Below the pieces are notes generated by a model. The model saw only the letters and a program-made list of their open reading frames with translations, was not told the DNA's origin and made no database searches. The translations under genes and the position numbers were made by a program. Shown here one piece after another: positions 16,533-25,017 of a stretch of 64,000 nucleotides of DNA. How positions within the stretch are numbered: position 1 is the stretch's first letter; the number at the start of each line of letters is the position of its first letter. Source of the stretch: Lachnospiraceae bacterium (GTDB lineage: Bacteria; Bacillota; Clostridia; Lachnospirales; Lachnospiraceae); NCBI GenBank assembly GCA_017449075.1, contig JAFSKG010000024.1, positions 1 to 64,000 on the forward strand, written 5' to 3'.

Positions 16533-18362
16533 TTATAACACCTCTTTTGTTTCATTTTTTAACCAAGCTCGTTCATTTTTATCAAGATATTTTGAAAGTT
16601 TTTTATAAACTAATTTATTATACTTATTGATAAAATCTATAGATTCTTTACTTAAATATTTTTTATCTATTAAATCCCTATCGTATGGACAAAGGGTCAA
16701 TGTCTCAAACCCCATAAACTCACCGAACTTATTATCCTTAAGTGGTATAGTTAGTAAATCATTTTCAATTCTTATCCCATATTTATTTTCAAAGTACAGT
16801 CCGGGCTCATTTGATGTCACTTGATATGGAAGCAAAACATTCTTTTCATAGTTCCTATTTACAATTGGTCCTATACGATTAGGACCTTCATGAACATTTG
16901 AGACATAGCCTATCCCATGTCCTGTCCCATGATTAAAATCTAGATAATTATCATATAATTTGCTTCTTGCTATAATGTCAAGTTCAAATCCAGTGAGCCC
17001 ATACGGAAACTTTGCCATTGAAAGTCTAATCATTGATTCCAAAACTATTGAGTAATGCTTTTTAATAGTATCTGGAACTTTTTTCTTATACATACTAATT
17101 GTTCTTGTTATATCAGTTGTTCCACACACATAATTACCGCCAGAATCAATAAGAAGTAATCCTTCGCCTTTTATCTTCTTGTGATTTTCTTTAGTAGGTG
17201 TATAATGGCAAATTGCTGCATTATCTCTATAAGCAACTATCGTCTCAAAACTAGGACACAGATAATCTTTTTTTCCAACTTTAACTCTAGCCCTATCAAC
17301 AAATTGCTTTATCTTATACTCATCATCTAACTCTATATCTTTACTTTTAAAACTTTTAATTTTATATATGACTTTTGTAATTGCTGCGCCATCTATAATA
17401 TTGCATTTTCTAAATCCTCTAATCTCTGCATCACCTTTTGTAGACATGTCAGTCTCAAGCGGTGAATTTATAATGTTGTCTTTTTTTGCTCCTAGGCATT
17501 TATATATATAGTAATTGTTGACGCTTCCATCTAAGTAACAGCTTCTTTTATTTTTCATTTTTTTTAAATCTCTATAAAAGTCACTATATTGTTTGGTTAC
17601 TATATTTGATTTTTCTAGATATTTTAAAGCTTCAGTTTCTAAATAGTCTTTAATATATAAAACTGACTTCTTTTCATTCACAATTAAAAATGCATCAAAT
17701 AAAACACCATGATTATTTATATCGCAAAACCTATATCTGAGATTAGTGATATAAGCGATTTCTTCAAGATTGGATGTTATATAATTGACATTACTTCCTA
17801 TGTTATTATCACTTTTTAATGTTGTAATGCATTCTTTTATCTTAACTTTTGAGTTCTTGCTAATATACTTTCCATTCATCAAAAATAATGGTGCCGAACT
17901 CATGTTAAAACATTTTGACTTAATCTGTTTAAATTCTTTATGAAGATAATTATCATCTAGAACTAATTCAATATTCTTTTCCTTACATTTGTTTATTATA
18001 CTTAGAATATTTGAAACAGATTCTTTCTTAGGATTAAGTGCAAGTTTTGCTCTATTTCTAAGTTTACCAACGATATTTTCGAATCTCTTATTATTTCTAT
18101 TAATTTCTACAACTTTGATTCTTGAATCATTAATTTCCCTTTTTGCCTGTATAGTAAATCTTCCATCCACATACAGATAACAAGTTTTCTTTGTAATAAG
18201 AATAGAGCCCGTATCACCTGTAAATCCGGTTAAATCAAACACATAATTATCAATTAGCTTTGTAAACTCATATAAATTCTCATTAGATATACTAATATAA
18301 TAAGCATCATATTTTTTAATATGTAATTCTTTAATTGCCTTATCAAGCAAACTATTTTTCAT
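16533..18362 (-). CDS. pepP: Xaa-Pro aminopeptidase (M24 family, long form)
   Basis: A 609-residue cytosolic peptidase. The N-terminal creatinase-like domains (1-300) precede the pita-bread M24 domain with all five metal ligands: Asp in LLIDSGG, Asp in TTDITRT, His in HGTGHGIGY, Glu in TSNEPGLY and Glu in IRIENDL. A C-terminal extension as in the eukaryote-like aminopeptidase P family follows. It releases N-terminal residues before proline. Overlaps dnaE by 11 bases. The symbol is by family; the exact peptide preference is unknown. Confidence 0.9.
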   Translation of the reverse strand: MKNSLLDKAIKELHIKKYDAYYISISNENLYEFTKLIDNYVFDLTGFTGDTGSILITKKTCYLYVDGRFTIQAKREINDSRIKVVEINRNNKRFENIVGKLRNRAKLALNPKKESVSNILSIINKCKEKNIELVLDDNYLHKEFKQIKSKCFNMSSAPLFLMNGKYISKNSKVKIKECITTLKSDNNIGSNVNYITSNLEEIAYITNLRYRFCDINNHGVLFDAFLIVNEKKSVLYIKDYLETEALKYLEKSNIVTKQYSDFYRDLKKMKNKRSCYLDGSVNNYYIYKCLGAKKDNIINSPLETDMSTKGDAEIRGFRKCNIIDGAAITKVIYKIKSFKSKDIELDDEYKIKQFVDRARVKVGKKDYLCPSFETIVAYRDNAAICHYTPTKENHKKIKGEGLLLIDSGGNYVCGTTDITRTISMYKKKVPDTIKKHYSIVLESMIRLSMAKFPYGLTGFELDIIARSKLYDNYLDFNHGTGHGIGYVSNVHEGPNRIGPIVNRNYEKNVLLPYQVTSNEPGLYFENKYGIRIENDLLTIPLKDNKFGEFMGFETLTLCPYDRDLIDKKYLSKESIDFINKYNKLVYKKLSKYLDKNERAWLKNETKEVL

Positions 18363-21300
18363 CTAGAACCTCGACATTACTACTACCATAGTTATCACTC
18401 AATATACTAATCAGATTATTACTCAACATTATTGGTAATTCTTTTAAAATCTTCATTTGCTTTTCTTTATCAAGAATAATTTCAATATAATCTTTACCAT
18501 TATTTGATTTTAAAATTGAATATAGTTCTGAATGTTTATCAATGAAACTATTTTTTGTTTCAAAATGTAATTTGATTCTAACCTTTGGTGGTAGTTCTTC
18601 ATTCTTCTTTATATCTATATATGCATCTATGTCATACATTTTATCAATATAAATACTTCCCCTATCATTTCTCTCATCAATATTTATCTTGCCCTCTATA
18701 AAGACAATCTTGTTTTTTTCAATAATTGGTGAATACTCCACATACTTATTATGAAATACAAGCACATCAAATGATCCATTAAAATCTGATAAGACAAGTT
18801 TTGCCATGTCTTCGCCAGTCTTTTTAACCGTCATTTTCTTAATCTCATCAATAATTCCAACTATAGATACCCTTGTACCATCTTCCAATTCAATATTCCC
18901 ATCATCATCTTTTATAAAACTTGTAGATTTAGCATTCACGTATTTGTCAATAAATCCTATATACTTCCTAAGAGGATGACCTGATAAGTATATTCCAGTA
19001 TATTCTTTTTCGGTAAAAAGTTTTTGTTCATCAGAAAAATCTTCAATGTCTTTATAATCTTTTAACAATTCTTCATCAGAAGATATATTTATACCCGAAT
19101 CTATGCCTCTCTCTTCCAAAAGCTCAAATATATTAATTTCACCAGGCATACTTTGTTTGCCCTTTCTCGAATTTGCTTCTATCACTTTCTGATACATATG
19201 TAATTTCTGATTTCTATTTCCAATAAACGAATCAAAGGCTCCGCACATAATCAGTGCTTCAAATGCAATTTTATTACATCCAATATTGCACATCCTAGTT
19301 ACTGCATCAGTAAAACTATTATATACGCCGTTTTCATTTCTATCTTCTATAATACTATTTGATATATTTGCACCAACTTTTTTAAGAGCTGCAAAACCCA
19401 TGCGAATATCATCGCCTTCAACGGTGTATTCTTCGTAAGACTTATTAATATCCACTGGAAGAATCTTTATCCCGCTCATTATTACTGAACCAACATATTC
19501 CGCTAACTTATCCCTATTGAATATTACTGAATTACATATGCTTGTAAAAAACTCAGCTTTATAATAATACTTTAGATATGCAGTCTGATATGCCACAGTA
19601 GCATAGGCAGCGGCATGAGACTTATTAAATGCATACGACGCAAACTGTGTCAACTCATCAAATATTTTATTTGCTATTTTTTCATCTACTCCATTATTAA
19701 TACATCCCTTTATACCAAGTTCAGCATTGCCATAGATGAAATTATTTCTCTCAGCTTTAAGAGCATCTGGTTTTTTCTTTGACATAATTCTACGAACTTG
19801 ATCGGCTCTTCCCAAAGTAAAACCAGCAAGTTCTTGAACAATTTGCATAACCTGCTCTTGATATACTATACATCCATACGTAGGCTCAAGTATAGATTTA
19901 AGTTTTGGATGATCATAAGTTATCTTACTTGCATTTCTCTTTCCTGCACAGTACTTGTCTATGAAATCCATTGGTCCTGGCCTAAACAAGCTAATACCAG
20001 CTATCAAATCTTCGAGTACTGTAGGTTTAAGCTTTCTCATAAAGTTTGTCATGCCAGCTGATTCAAGTTGGAATACTCCCAAAGTATCCCCACTGCCAAT
20101 CATTTTAAATACATTTTCATCATCATAAGGTATCTTTTTTAAATCAACATCTATACCCTTATTCTTTTTTATTATATCAAGGCAGTCCTTGATAGCAGTC
20201 AAGTTTCTAAGTCCAAGAAAATCCATTTTAAGAAGTCCAAGTTCTTCCAATGTTATCATGTCATACTCGGTAACTAAAAACTGTTCTTCACTGACTTTCT
20301 TTCCAATTTCTTTTGTGGCACCTGCAAGATTCTCTTTGCCGCGAGCTAAAGGAACAAAATTTGATATCTCCTCTGGTGCAATAAGCACGCCCGATGCATG
20401 TACAGATGCATTCCTTGGTATACCTTCTATTCTCATCGAAGTATCTATTATCATTTGTGTCTCTCTATCTTCTTGATACATCCTTCTAAATTGTTGAACA
20501 TTTCCTATCTCAGAACTTGCAAACATCTGAATGTCAGCATTTAACATCTTCTTAAGATTTGCAAATTTTTGGTCAGACATCGGTCTTTTTGCAATCAAAT
20601 TAGAAAGTTCTGTTGTCTTTGTAAGTGGTACATCTAAAACTCTTCCCACATCCTTTATAACCTGTTTTGCAGCGAGAGTTCCGAATGTCACTATTTGTGC
20701 AACATTTAACTTTCCATAGACACTCTTTACATAGTTAATTACATCTTCTCTACCAATGACACAAAAATCCGAATCAATATCTGGCATAGACACTCTTTCC
20801 GGATTTAGAAATCTTTCAAAGAAGAGTCCAAACTTTATAGGGTCTGTATCTGTTATGTCAAGTGCATAGGCAACCATAGAACCAACAGAAGATCCCCTTC
20901 CTGGTCCAACTGGGATATCATTTTCTTTTGCGAACTTAATATAGTCTGCCACTATCAAGAAATAATCTACAAATCCCATCTTGATAATTAAATCCAACTC
21001 GTAATTAGCTCTATCAATTATTGACTGTGAATCCTTATTATCTTTTAATCCATACTTCTTTTCTAATCCGTCATGAGTAAGTTTCTTTATATACTCTACA
21101 TTTGTATACCCGTCAGGAACTTTGAATGTAGGAACATGGTACTCACACTCTTTAACCATTTCCTTAAACTCATTTTCATCGCCAGTTATAATACCGTCTT
21201 TCTTATTTTTATCAATTGCAGATATTAAATCCTTATATGCCGACTTAGTAAACTCTATATGGACATTACATCTTTTTGCAATCTCATAAGAATTGTCTAC

Positions 21301-22074
21301 TGCCTCAGGACAAAATTTGAAAAGTTCTCTCATCTCTTCTTCAGAAGTTATATAGTATTTTTCTTTTTCATACTTCATTCTGTTGCTATCAGCAACTTTG
21401 TTGCCCGTTTGCAGACATATAAGACAATCATGAGCAAAACTATCTTCCTTAAGAGTATAGTGACAATCATTGGTAGCAACAAGTCCTACATTTATTTCCT
21501 TAGCAAGTTTAATCAAATCAGGATGAATCCGTAGCTCGTCGCTCAAACCGTGATTTTGTATTTCGATGAAGAAATTTTTTTCACCAAAAATATTCTTAAG
21601 GTTCTCCGCCTTAAGTTTTGCATTATTGTATTGCCCTTTCAATAACTCTCTTGGTATTTCTCCAGCAAGACATGCTGATAGACATATAAGTCCCTTAGAA
21701 TACTTATTTAAAATTTCATAGTCTACTCGTGGTTTATAATAGTACCCTTCCGTAAAACCAGTAGAAACTATTTTTAATAGATTTTTGTAGCCAATATCAT
21801 TTTCACAGAGAAGGATCAAATGGTATCGCTCTTCATTTGCTTGCTTATCAAATCGCGATCCACTCACCACATAGATTTCAGAGCCAATTATAGGCTTTAC
21901 ACCATTTTTTACACATGTTTTAAAAAAGTCTATAGCACCATACATTACTCCATGGTCAGTAATGGCCATCGAATCTTGATTTAGTTCTTTTGCCCTGGCA
22001 ACCATCTCAGATATTCGCCCAGCGCCATCAAGCAAACTATATGACGTATGTAGATGTAAATGTGTAAATCCCAT
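18352..22074 (-). CDS. dnaE: DNA polymerase III alpha subunit DnaE
   Basis: C-family DNA polymerase, 1240 residues. The PHP domain opens with FTHLHLHTSYSLLDG and keeps metal ligands (ITDHGVMYGA, NDCHY). The palm catalytic Asp residues are in PDIDSDF, and the thumb and fingers follow (RPGPMDFI, CIVYQEQVMQI). A helix-hairpin-helix, an OB-fold (VSIVGIIDEIKKM) and a C-terminal domain are present. Length and order fit DnaE1. Gram-positives usually also carry PolC, which is not in this window. Directly adjacent to whiA with no gap. Confidence 0.96.
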   Translation of the reverse strand: MGFTHLHLHTSYSLLDGAGRISEMVARAKELNQDSMAITDHGVMYGAIDFFKTCVKNGVKPIIGSEIYVVSGSRFDKQANEERYHLILLCENDIGYKNLLKIVSTGFTEGYYYKPRVDYEILNKYSKGLICLSACLAGEIPRELLKGQYNNAKLKAENLKNIFGEKNFFIEIQNHGLSDELRIHPDLIKLAKEINVGLVATNDCHYTLKEDSFAHDCLICLQTGNKVADSNRMKYEKEKYYITSEEEMRELFKFCPEAVDNSYEIAKRCNVHIEFTKSAYKDLISAIDKNKKDGIITGDENEFKEMVKECEYHVPTFKVPDGYTNVEYIKKLTHDGLEKKYGLKDNKDSQSIIDRANYELDLIIKMGFVDYFLIVADYIKFAKENDIPVGPGRGSSVGSMVAYALDITDTDPIKFGLFFERFLNPERVSMPDIDSDFCVIGREDVINYVKSVYGKLNVAQIVTFGTLAAKQVIKDVGRVLDVPLTKTTELSNLIAKRPMSDQKFANLKKMLNADIQMFASSEIGNVQQFRRMYQEDRETQMIIDTSMRIEGIPRNASVHASGVLIAPEEISNFVPLARGKENLAGATKEIGKKVSEEQFLVTEYDMITLEELGLLKMDFLGLRNLTAIKDCLDIIKKNKGIDVDLKKIPYDDENVFKMIGSGDTLGVFQLESAGMTNFMRKLKPTVLEDLIAGISLFRPGPMDFIDKYCAGKRNASKITYDHPKLKSILEPTYGCIVYQEQVMQIVQELAGFTLGRADQVRRIMSKKKPDALKAERNNFIYGNAELGIKGCINNGVDEKIANKIFDELTQFASYAFNKSHAAAYATVAYQTAYLKYYYKAEFFTSICNSVIFNRDKLAEYVGSVIMSGIKILPVDINKSYEEYTVEGDDIRMGFAALKKVGANISNSIIEDRNENGVYNSFTDAVTRMCNIGCNKIAFEALIMCGAFDSFIGNRNQKLHMYQKVIEANSRKGKQSMPGEINIFELLEERGIDSGINISSDEELLKDYKDIEDFSDEQKLFTEKEYTGIYLSGHPLRKYIGFIDKYVNAKSTSFIKDDDGNIELEDGTRVSIVGIIDEIKKMTVKKTGEDMAKLVLSDFNGSFDVLVFHNKYVEYSPIIEKNKIVFIEGKINIDERNDRGSIYIDKMYDIDAYIDIKKNEELPPKVRIKLHFETKNSFIDKHSELYSILKSNNGKDYIEIILDKEKQMKILKELPIMLSNNLISILSDNYGSSNVEVLDEK

Positions 22075-22722
22075 CTAATCTCCTAAAAGTTTCTTAATTC
22101 TTATAAATCTATGATTAACCGCACTTTTCGTCAGATTAATTTTATCGGCTAATTCAGTCATAGAAATTCTCTTATATTTCATTCTAGCTCTAATTACTGA
22201 CCGCAAATCCGGATCTATTGAATCCAATTTTCTTTTTTTGAGAAGTTTTTCTATAATTCTAACTTGTTCAAGTGCTGCGTCCGCAGACCTCTTAATATTT
22301 GCTGCTTCAAAATTCACTTGCCTATTTGTCTCAAGAGCTCTCTGTTTAAATTCGTAAACTTTTTTATATGATTTAAGTGTAGCCTGGCAACCGAGAAGTT
22401 TCATTAGCGCCATTACATTTTTTGCATCACCTACATAAACAACTGCCACCTTTTTTTCTTCGTTGATACTAATTTTACCCGGTATGCCATAGATTGACAG
22501 TTCTTGTAATGTTGTATTAGCGATTTTAATATTTCTAAATCGATATTCTATGCGATGTGCATTATTTGGATCATAAATCATACCGCACTTCAAAAATTTA
22601 ACTCTTAAATCTTTTTTTATCTCAAGCTTATCGTAACTTGCTTTTGACAAGTCAACCTTATAGTTCTCGCTTATGTGATTTCTAATTTCATCTTTTACTT
22701 TTTTTGTAAAAGTACCTTTCAT
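22075..22722 (-). CDS. whiA: WhiA-like DNA-binding protein, shortened
   Basis: The C-terminal half is recognisably WhiA: NRQVNFEAANIKRS followed by ISMTELADKINLTKSAVNHRFIRIKKL, the HTH that binds DNA. The opening (FTKKVKDEIRNHI) also fits. At 215 residues it is about 100 shorter than typical WhiA; the LAGLIDADG-like region is cut down to a single remnant around KVAVVYVGDAKNVMALMKLLG. In other Gram-positives WhiA affects cell division and metabolism. It sits between murB and dnaE, but the usual rapZ and yvcK neighbours are missing. Confidence 0.85.
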   Translation of the reverse strand: MKGTFTKKVKDEIRNHISENYKVDLSKASYDKLEIKKDLRVKFLKCGMIYDPNNAHRIEYRFRNIKIANTTLQELSIYGIPGKISINEEKKVAVVYVGDAKNVMALMKLLGCQATLKSYKKVYEFKQRALETNRQVNFEAANIKRSADAALEQVRIIEKLLKKRKLDSIDPDLRSVIRARMKYKRISMTELADKINLTKSAVNHRFIRIKKLLGD

Positions 22723-22728
22723 ATTATA

Positions 22729-23595
22729 CTAGAACTTGCCCCAAAGCTTAACCTCAGGCTCTAAATCAACATTAAAATATGTCTTAACATCATTTTTGAT
22801 TATATTCATTAGTTTATATACATCATTTGCCTTGGCATTACCCTTGTTTATTATAAATCCCGCATGCTTGGTTGACACTTCTGCATCTCCTACACTTTCT
22901 CCCATAAGGTTACTATCCTTTATAAGTAAAGCAGCATACTTACCTTCTGGTCTTTTAAATGTTGAACCGGCAGAAGGCCACTCCAGAGGTTGTTTATTTC
23001 TTCTAAGTTCAGCATATTTTTCCATATTAGCCTTTATCTCATCCTTATTTCCAGCAACTAAATTAATTGTAACCGAAGTGACGATATATTTTTTTTCAAT
23101 AATTGAAGATCTTCTATATGAAAAATCTAGTGCATCCTTGTTGAGCTTTACAACTCTTCCATTCTCATTTATCGCATTAACACTTGTCACAACATCTTTT
23201 ATCTCTTTGTCATAGGCACCAGCGTTCATAGCAACCGCCCCTCCAATACTACCCGGTATTCCACTCAATTGTTCAAATCCCTGAAGCTTATTCTTAAGAG
23301 CAATTTGTGCAATCTCAGATAATAAAGCCCCTGGTTCAGCTTCTATCTTTGTGCCATTTACCTTAATCTTTGATAAATTTTTGCCAAGATGAACAACACA
23401 ACCTCTTATACCCTTGTCTGATACAAGCACATTTGTGCCATTCCCTAGAATATAAAATATAATACCTTTATTTCTTAAAAACTTAATCAATTCGACAAGT
23501 TCTTTTATATCCTTTGGTTCCGCTATAATGTCTGCTTCTCCACCGATTTTAAAACTTGTAAAATTTTTTAATAATTCTTTTTTATAAATTTTCAT
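22729..23595 (-). CDS. murB: UDP-N-acetylenolpyruvoylglucosamine reductase MurB
   Basis: FAD enzyme that makes UDP-MurNAc. 288 residues with TSFKIGG-type opening (NFTSFKIGGEADI), FAD-binding YILGNGTNVLV and GIPGSIGGAVAMNAGAY, the SYRRS substrate motif of type II MurB, the catalytic Ser in PSAGSTFKRP and Glu in LEPEVKLWG. First gene of the ten-gene run. A TAGAAT-like -10 lies 11 bases before the ATG with AAGGGG between them, so its leader may be extremely short. Confidence 0.96.
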   Translation of the reverse strand: MKIYKKELLKNFTSFKIGGEADIIAEPKDIKELVELIKFLRNKGIIFYILGNGTNVLVSDKGIRGCVVHLGKNLSKIKVNGTKIEAEPGALLSEIAQIALKNKLQGFEQLSGIPGSIGGAVAMNAGAYDKEIKDVVTSVNAINENGRVVKLNKDALDFSYRRSSIIEKKYIVTSVTINLVAGNKDEIKANMEKYAELRRNKQPLEWPSAGSTFKRPEGKYAALLIKDSNLMGESVGDAEVSTKHAGFIINKGNAKANDVYKLMNIIKNDVKTYFNVDLEPEVKLWGKF

Positions 23596-23641
23596 AACTA
23601 CCCCTTATTCTATCGTTTTTTACCATTTTTAGGTTAAACTA

Positions 23642-23670
23642 TTGTTTTATTTTACCATAAATGATAGAAT
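23642..23670 (+). promoter_or_regulatory. Promoter of murI, 9 nt before the start codon
   Basis: TTGTTT (23642-23647), a 17-bp spacer and TAGAAT (23665-23670) preceded by TGA. The ATG follows after nine bases with no ribosome binding site, predicting a leaderless message. Confidence 0.6.
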
Positions 23671-23679
23671 TATTAAAGT

Positions 23680-24558
23680 ATGAATTATAATACTGACAAT
23701 TTTATAGGCGTTTTTGACTCTGGACTTGGCGGCATTTCGGTATTAAATAACCTGATAAAACTTATGCCATACGAAAACTATGTTTATTATGCAGATTCTA
23801 ACCATTTTCCTTATGGCAAAAAGAGCAAAAAAGAACTCGTAAAAATAGGAAAAAATATCATTGATAGATTCAATAGGCGAAATGCTAAAATAGTGGTTAT
23901 TGCATGCAATACTATGTCTACTAGTGATATGCCTGCGTTTAACAAAAAATTCCCAAAACTCAAGATTATAGGGACCTACCCAAATTTCGCTCCTATGCTA
24001 ACTCCTGGGCTTGTGCTCACAAACGAGACTATAACCTATGATAGAGATAATAGAATTAAAATCACAAGAAATAGAAAAAAACTGCTAATAATTGCCACTA
24101 CTTCCACTTGCAAGAGCGAATACTTGGGCGACTTGACTAGCAATGCAGATGGCTTTATGAGTGTGTATGTTGAACCAGCTGACTTTATAGTTCACGCAGT
24201 AGAAAACGATGAATTAGAATCTTACGAATTTAAAACTAGACTTAAAGAATTTTTTAAAGAATATATGGATATAGACTTCTTACTTCTTGGTTGCACTCAC
24301 TTTTCTTTTGCAATTAATTCAATGCGTGAGATACTAGGTGACAAAGTCAAAATTCAATCAAGTGGTGACATAGCAGCTAGAGACTGTCATAATTACCTAT
24401 CAAATAATAATCTACTTGCTAAAAGCTTAAGCCCTTATATTGACATTGTTGATGCAAAAATAGATGAAGAAAAAATGAAAGTGTACAAGAGACTCATTCG
24501 TATTCCAAACGGCACTCATGAAATTTCATTTTTCAAAACATTTAAAAAAGTTAGGTAA
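23680..24558 (+). CDS. murI: Glutamate racemase (divergent)
   Basis: Makes D-glutamate for peptidoglycan. 292 residues with GVFDSGLGGISVL, YYADSNHFPYG, the first catalytic Cys in ACNTMST (usually ACNTAT) and the second in LLGCTHF. The middle region is longer and more basic than usual (residues about 110-140), and the typical GVIEP segment reads GTYPN. Both cysteines are kept, so racemase activity is likely, although another Asp/Glu racemase-family substrate is possible. Divergent from murB, an apt metabolic neighbour. Confidence 0.85.
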   Translation: MNYNTDNFIGVFDSGLGGISVLNNLIKLMPYENYVYYADSNHFPYGKKSKKELVKIGKNIIDRFNRRNAKIVVIACNTMSTSDMPAFNKKFPKLKIIGTYPNFAPMLTPGLVLTNETITYDRDNRIKITRNRKKLLIIATTSTCKSEYLGDLTSNADGFMSVYVEPADFIVHAVENDELESYEFKTRLKEFFKEYMDIDFLLLGCTHFSFAINSMREILGDKVKIQSSGDIAARDCHNYLSNNNLLAKSLSPYIDIVDAKIDEEKMKVYKRLIRIPNGTHEISFFKTFKKVR

Positions 24559-24573
24559 CAACCTAACTTTTTT
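24544..24573. terminator. Bidirectional terminator between murI and smpB
   Basis: A 13-bp stem (24544-24556 with 24561-24573) with an AACA loop, flanked by A's and T's, serves both converging genes. Confidence 0.9.
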
Positions 24574-25016
24574 TATTTAACACTTCTTTCCATATCCCTT
24601 TTCATATCTTTCTTTTTTAAGTCTTCTCTCTTATCGTACAACTTTTTACCCTTACAAAGACCTATCTCAACTTTAACCTTGCCATTTTTGAAATATACCT
24701 GCAATGGTATAAGTGTATATCCTTGAAGTTTCAATTTTTCATCAATTTTCCGTATCTCATATTTATGTAAAAGCAACTTTCTTGTTCTCATGCTATCTAC
24801 ATTGAATATATTGCCTTTCTCATAAGGATTAATATTCATCCCTATTACGAAACACTCTCCGCCTATTATTTTGCAAAGTGATTCCTTTATAGAACAGTTT
24901 GATAGCGATAACGACTTAACTTCTGTGCCCTTAAGTTCTATGCCACACTCATACTTTTCTAATACAAAATAGTCATGATATGCTTTTTTATTGTTTGATA
25001 TTAATTTTGTATTCAT
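24573..25016 (-). CDS. smpB: SsrA-binding protein SmpB
   Basis: Partner of tmRNA in rescue of stalled ribosomes. KLISNNKKAYHDYFVLEKYECGIELKGTEVKSL is the standard opening, with the RKLLLHKYEI and ALCKGKKLYDKR-type (GLCKGKKLYDKRE) motifs and a basic tail. I start at the ATG at 25016, one base after the rnr stop, giving 147 residues. The longer frame (25040) would begin inside rnr and add residues not seen in the family. The tmRNA gene itself is not in this window. Confidence 0.96.
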   Translation of the reverse strand: MNTKLISNNKKAYHDYFVLEKYECGIELKGTEVKSLSLSNCSIKESLCKIIGGECFVIGMNINPYEKGNIFNVDSMRTRKLLLHKYEIRKIDEKLKLQGYTLIPLQVYFKNGKVKVEIGLCKGKKLYDKREDLKKKDMKRDMERSVK

Positions 25017-25017
25017 A

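Noticed and set aside
23593..23635. murB as another leaderless gene
   Set aside because: The TAGAAT-like -10 is 11 bases from the ATG, lacks TG and a -35, and AAGGGG could be a weak ribosome binding site; too ambiguous to claim.
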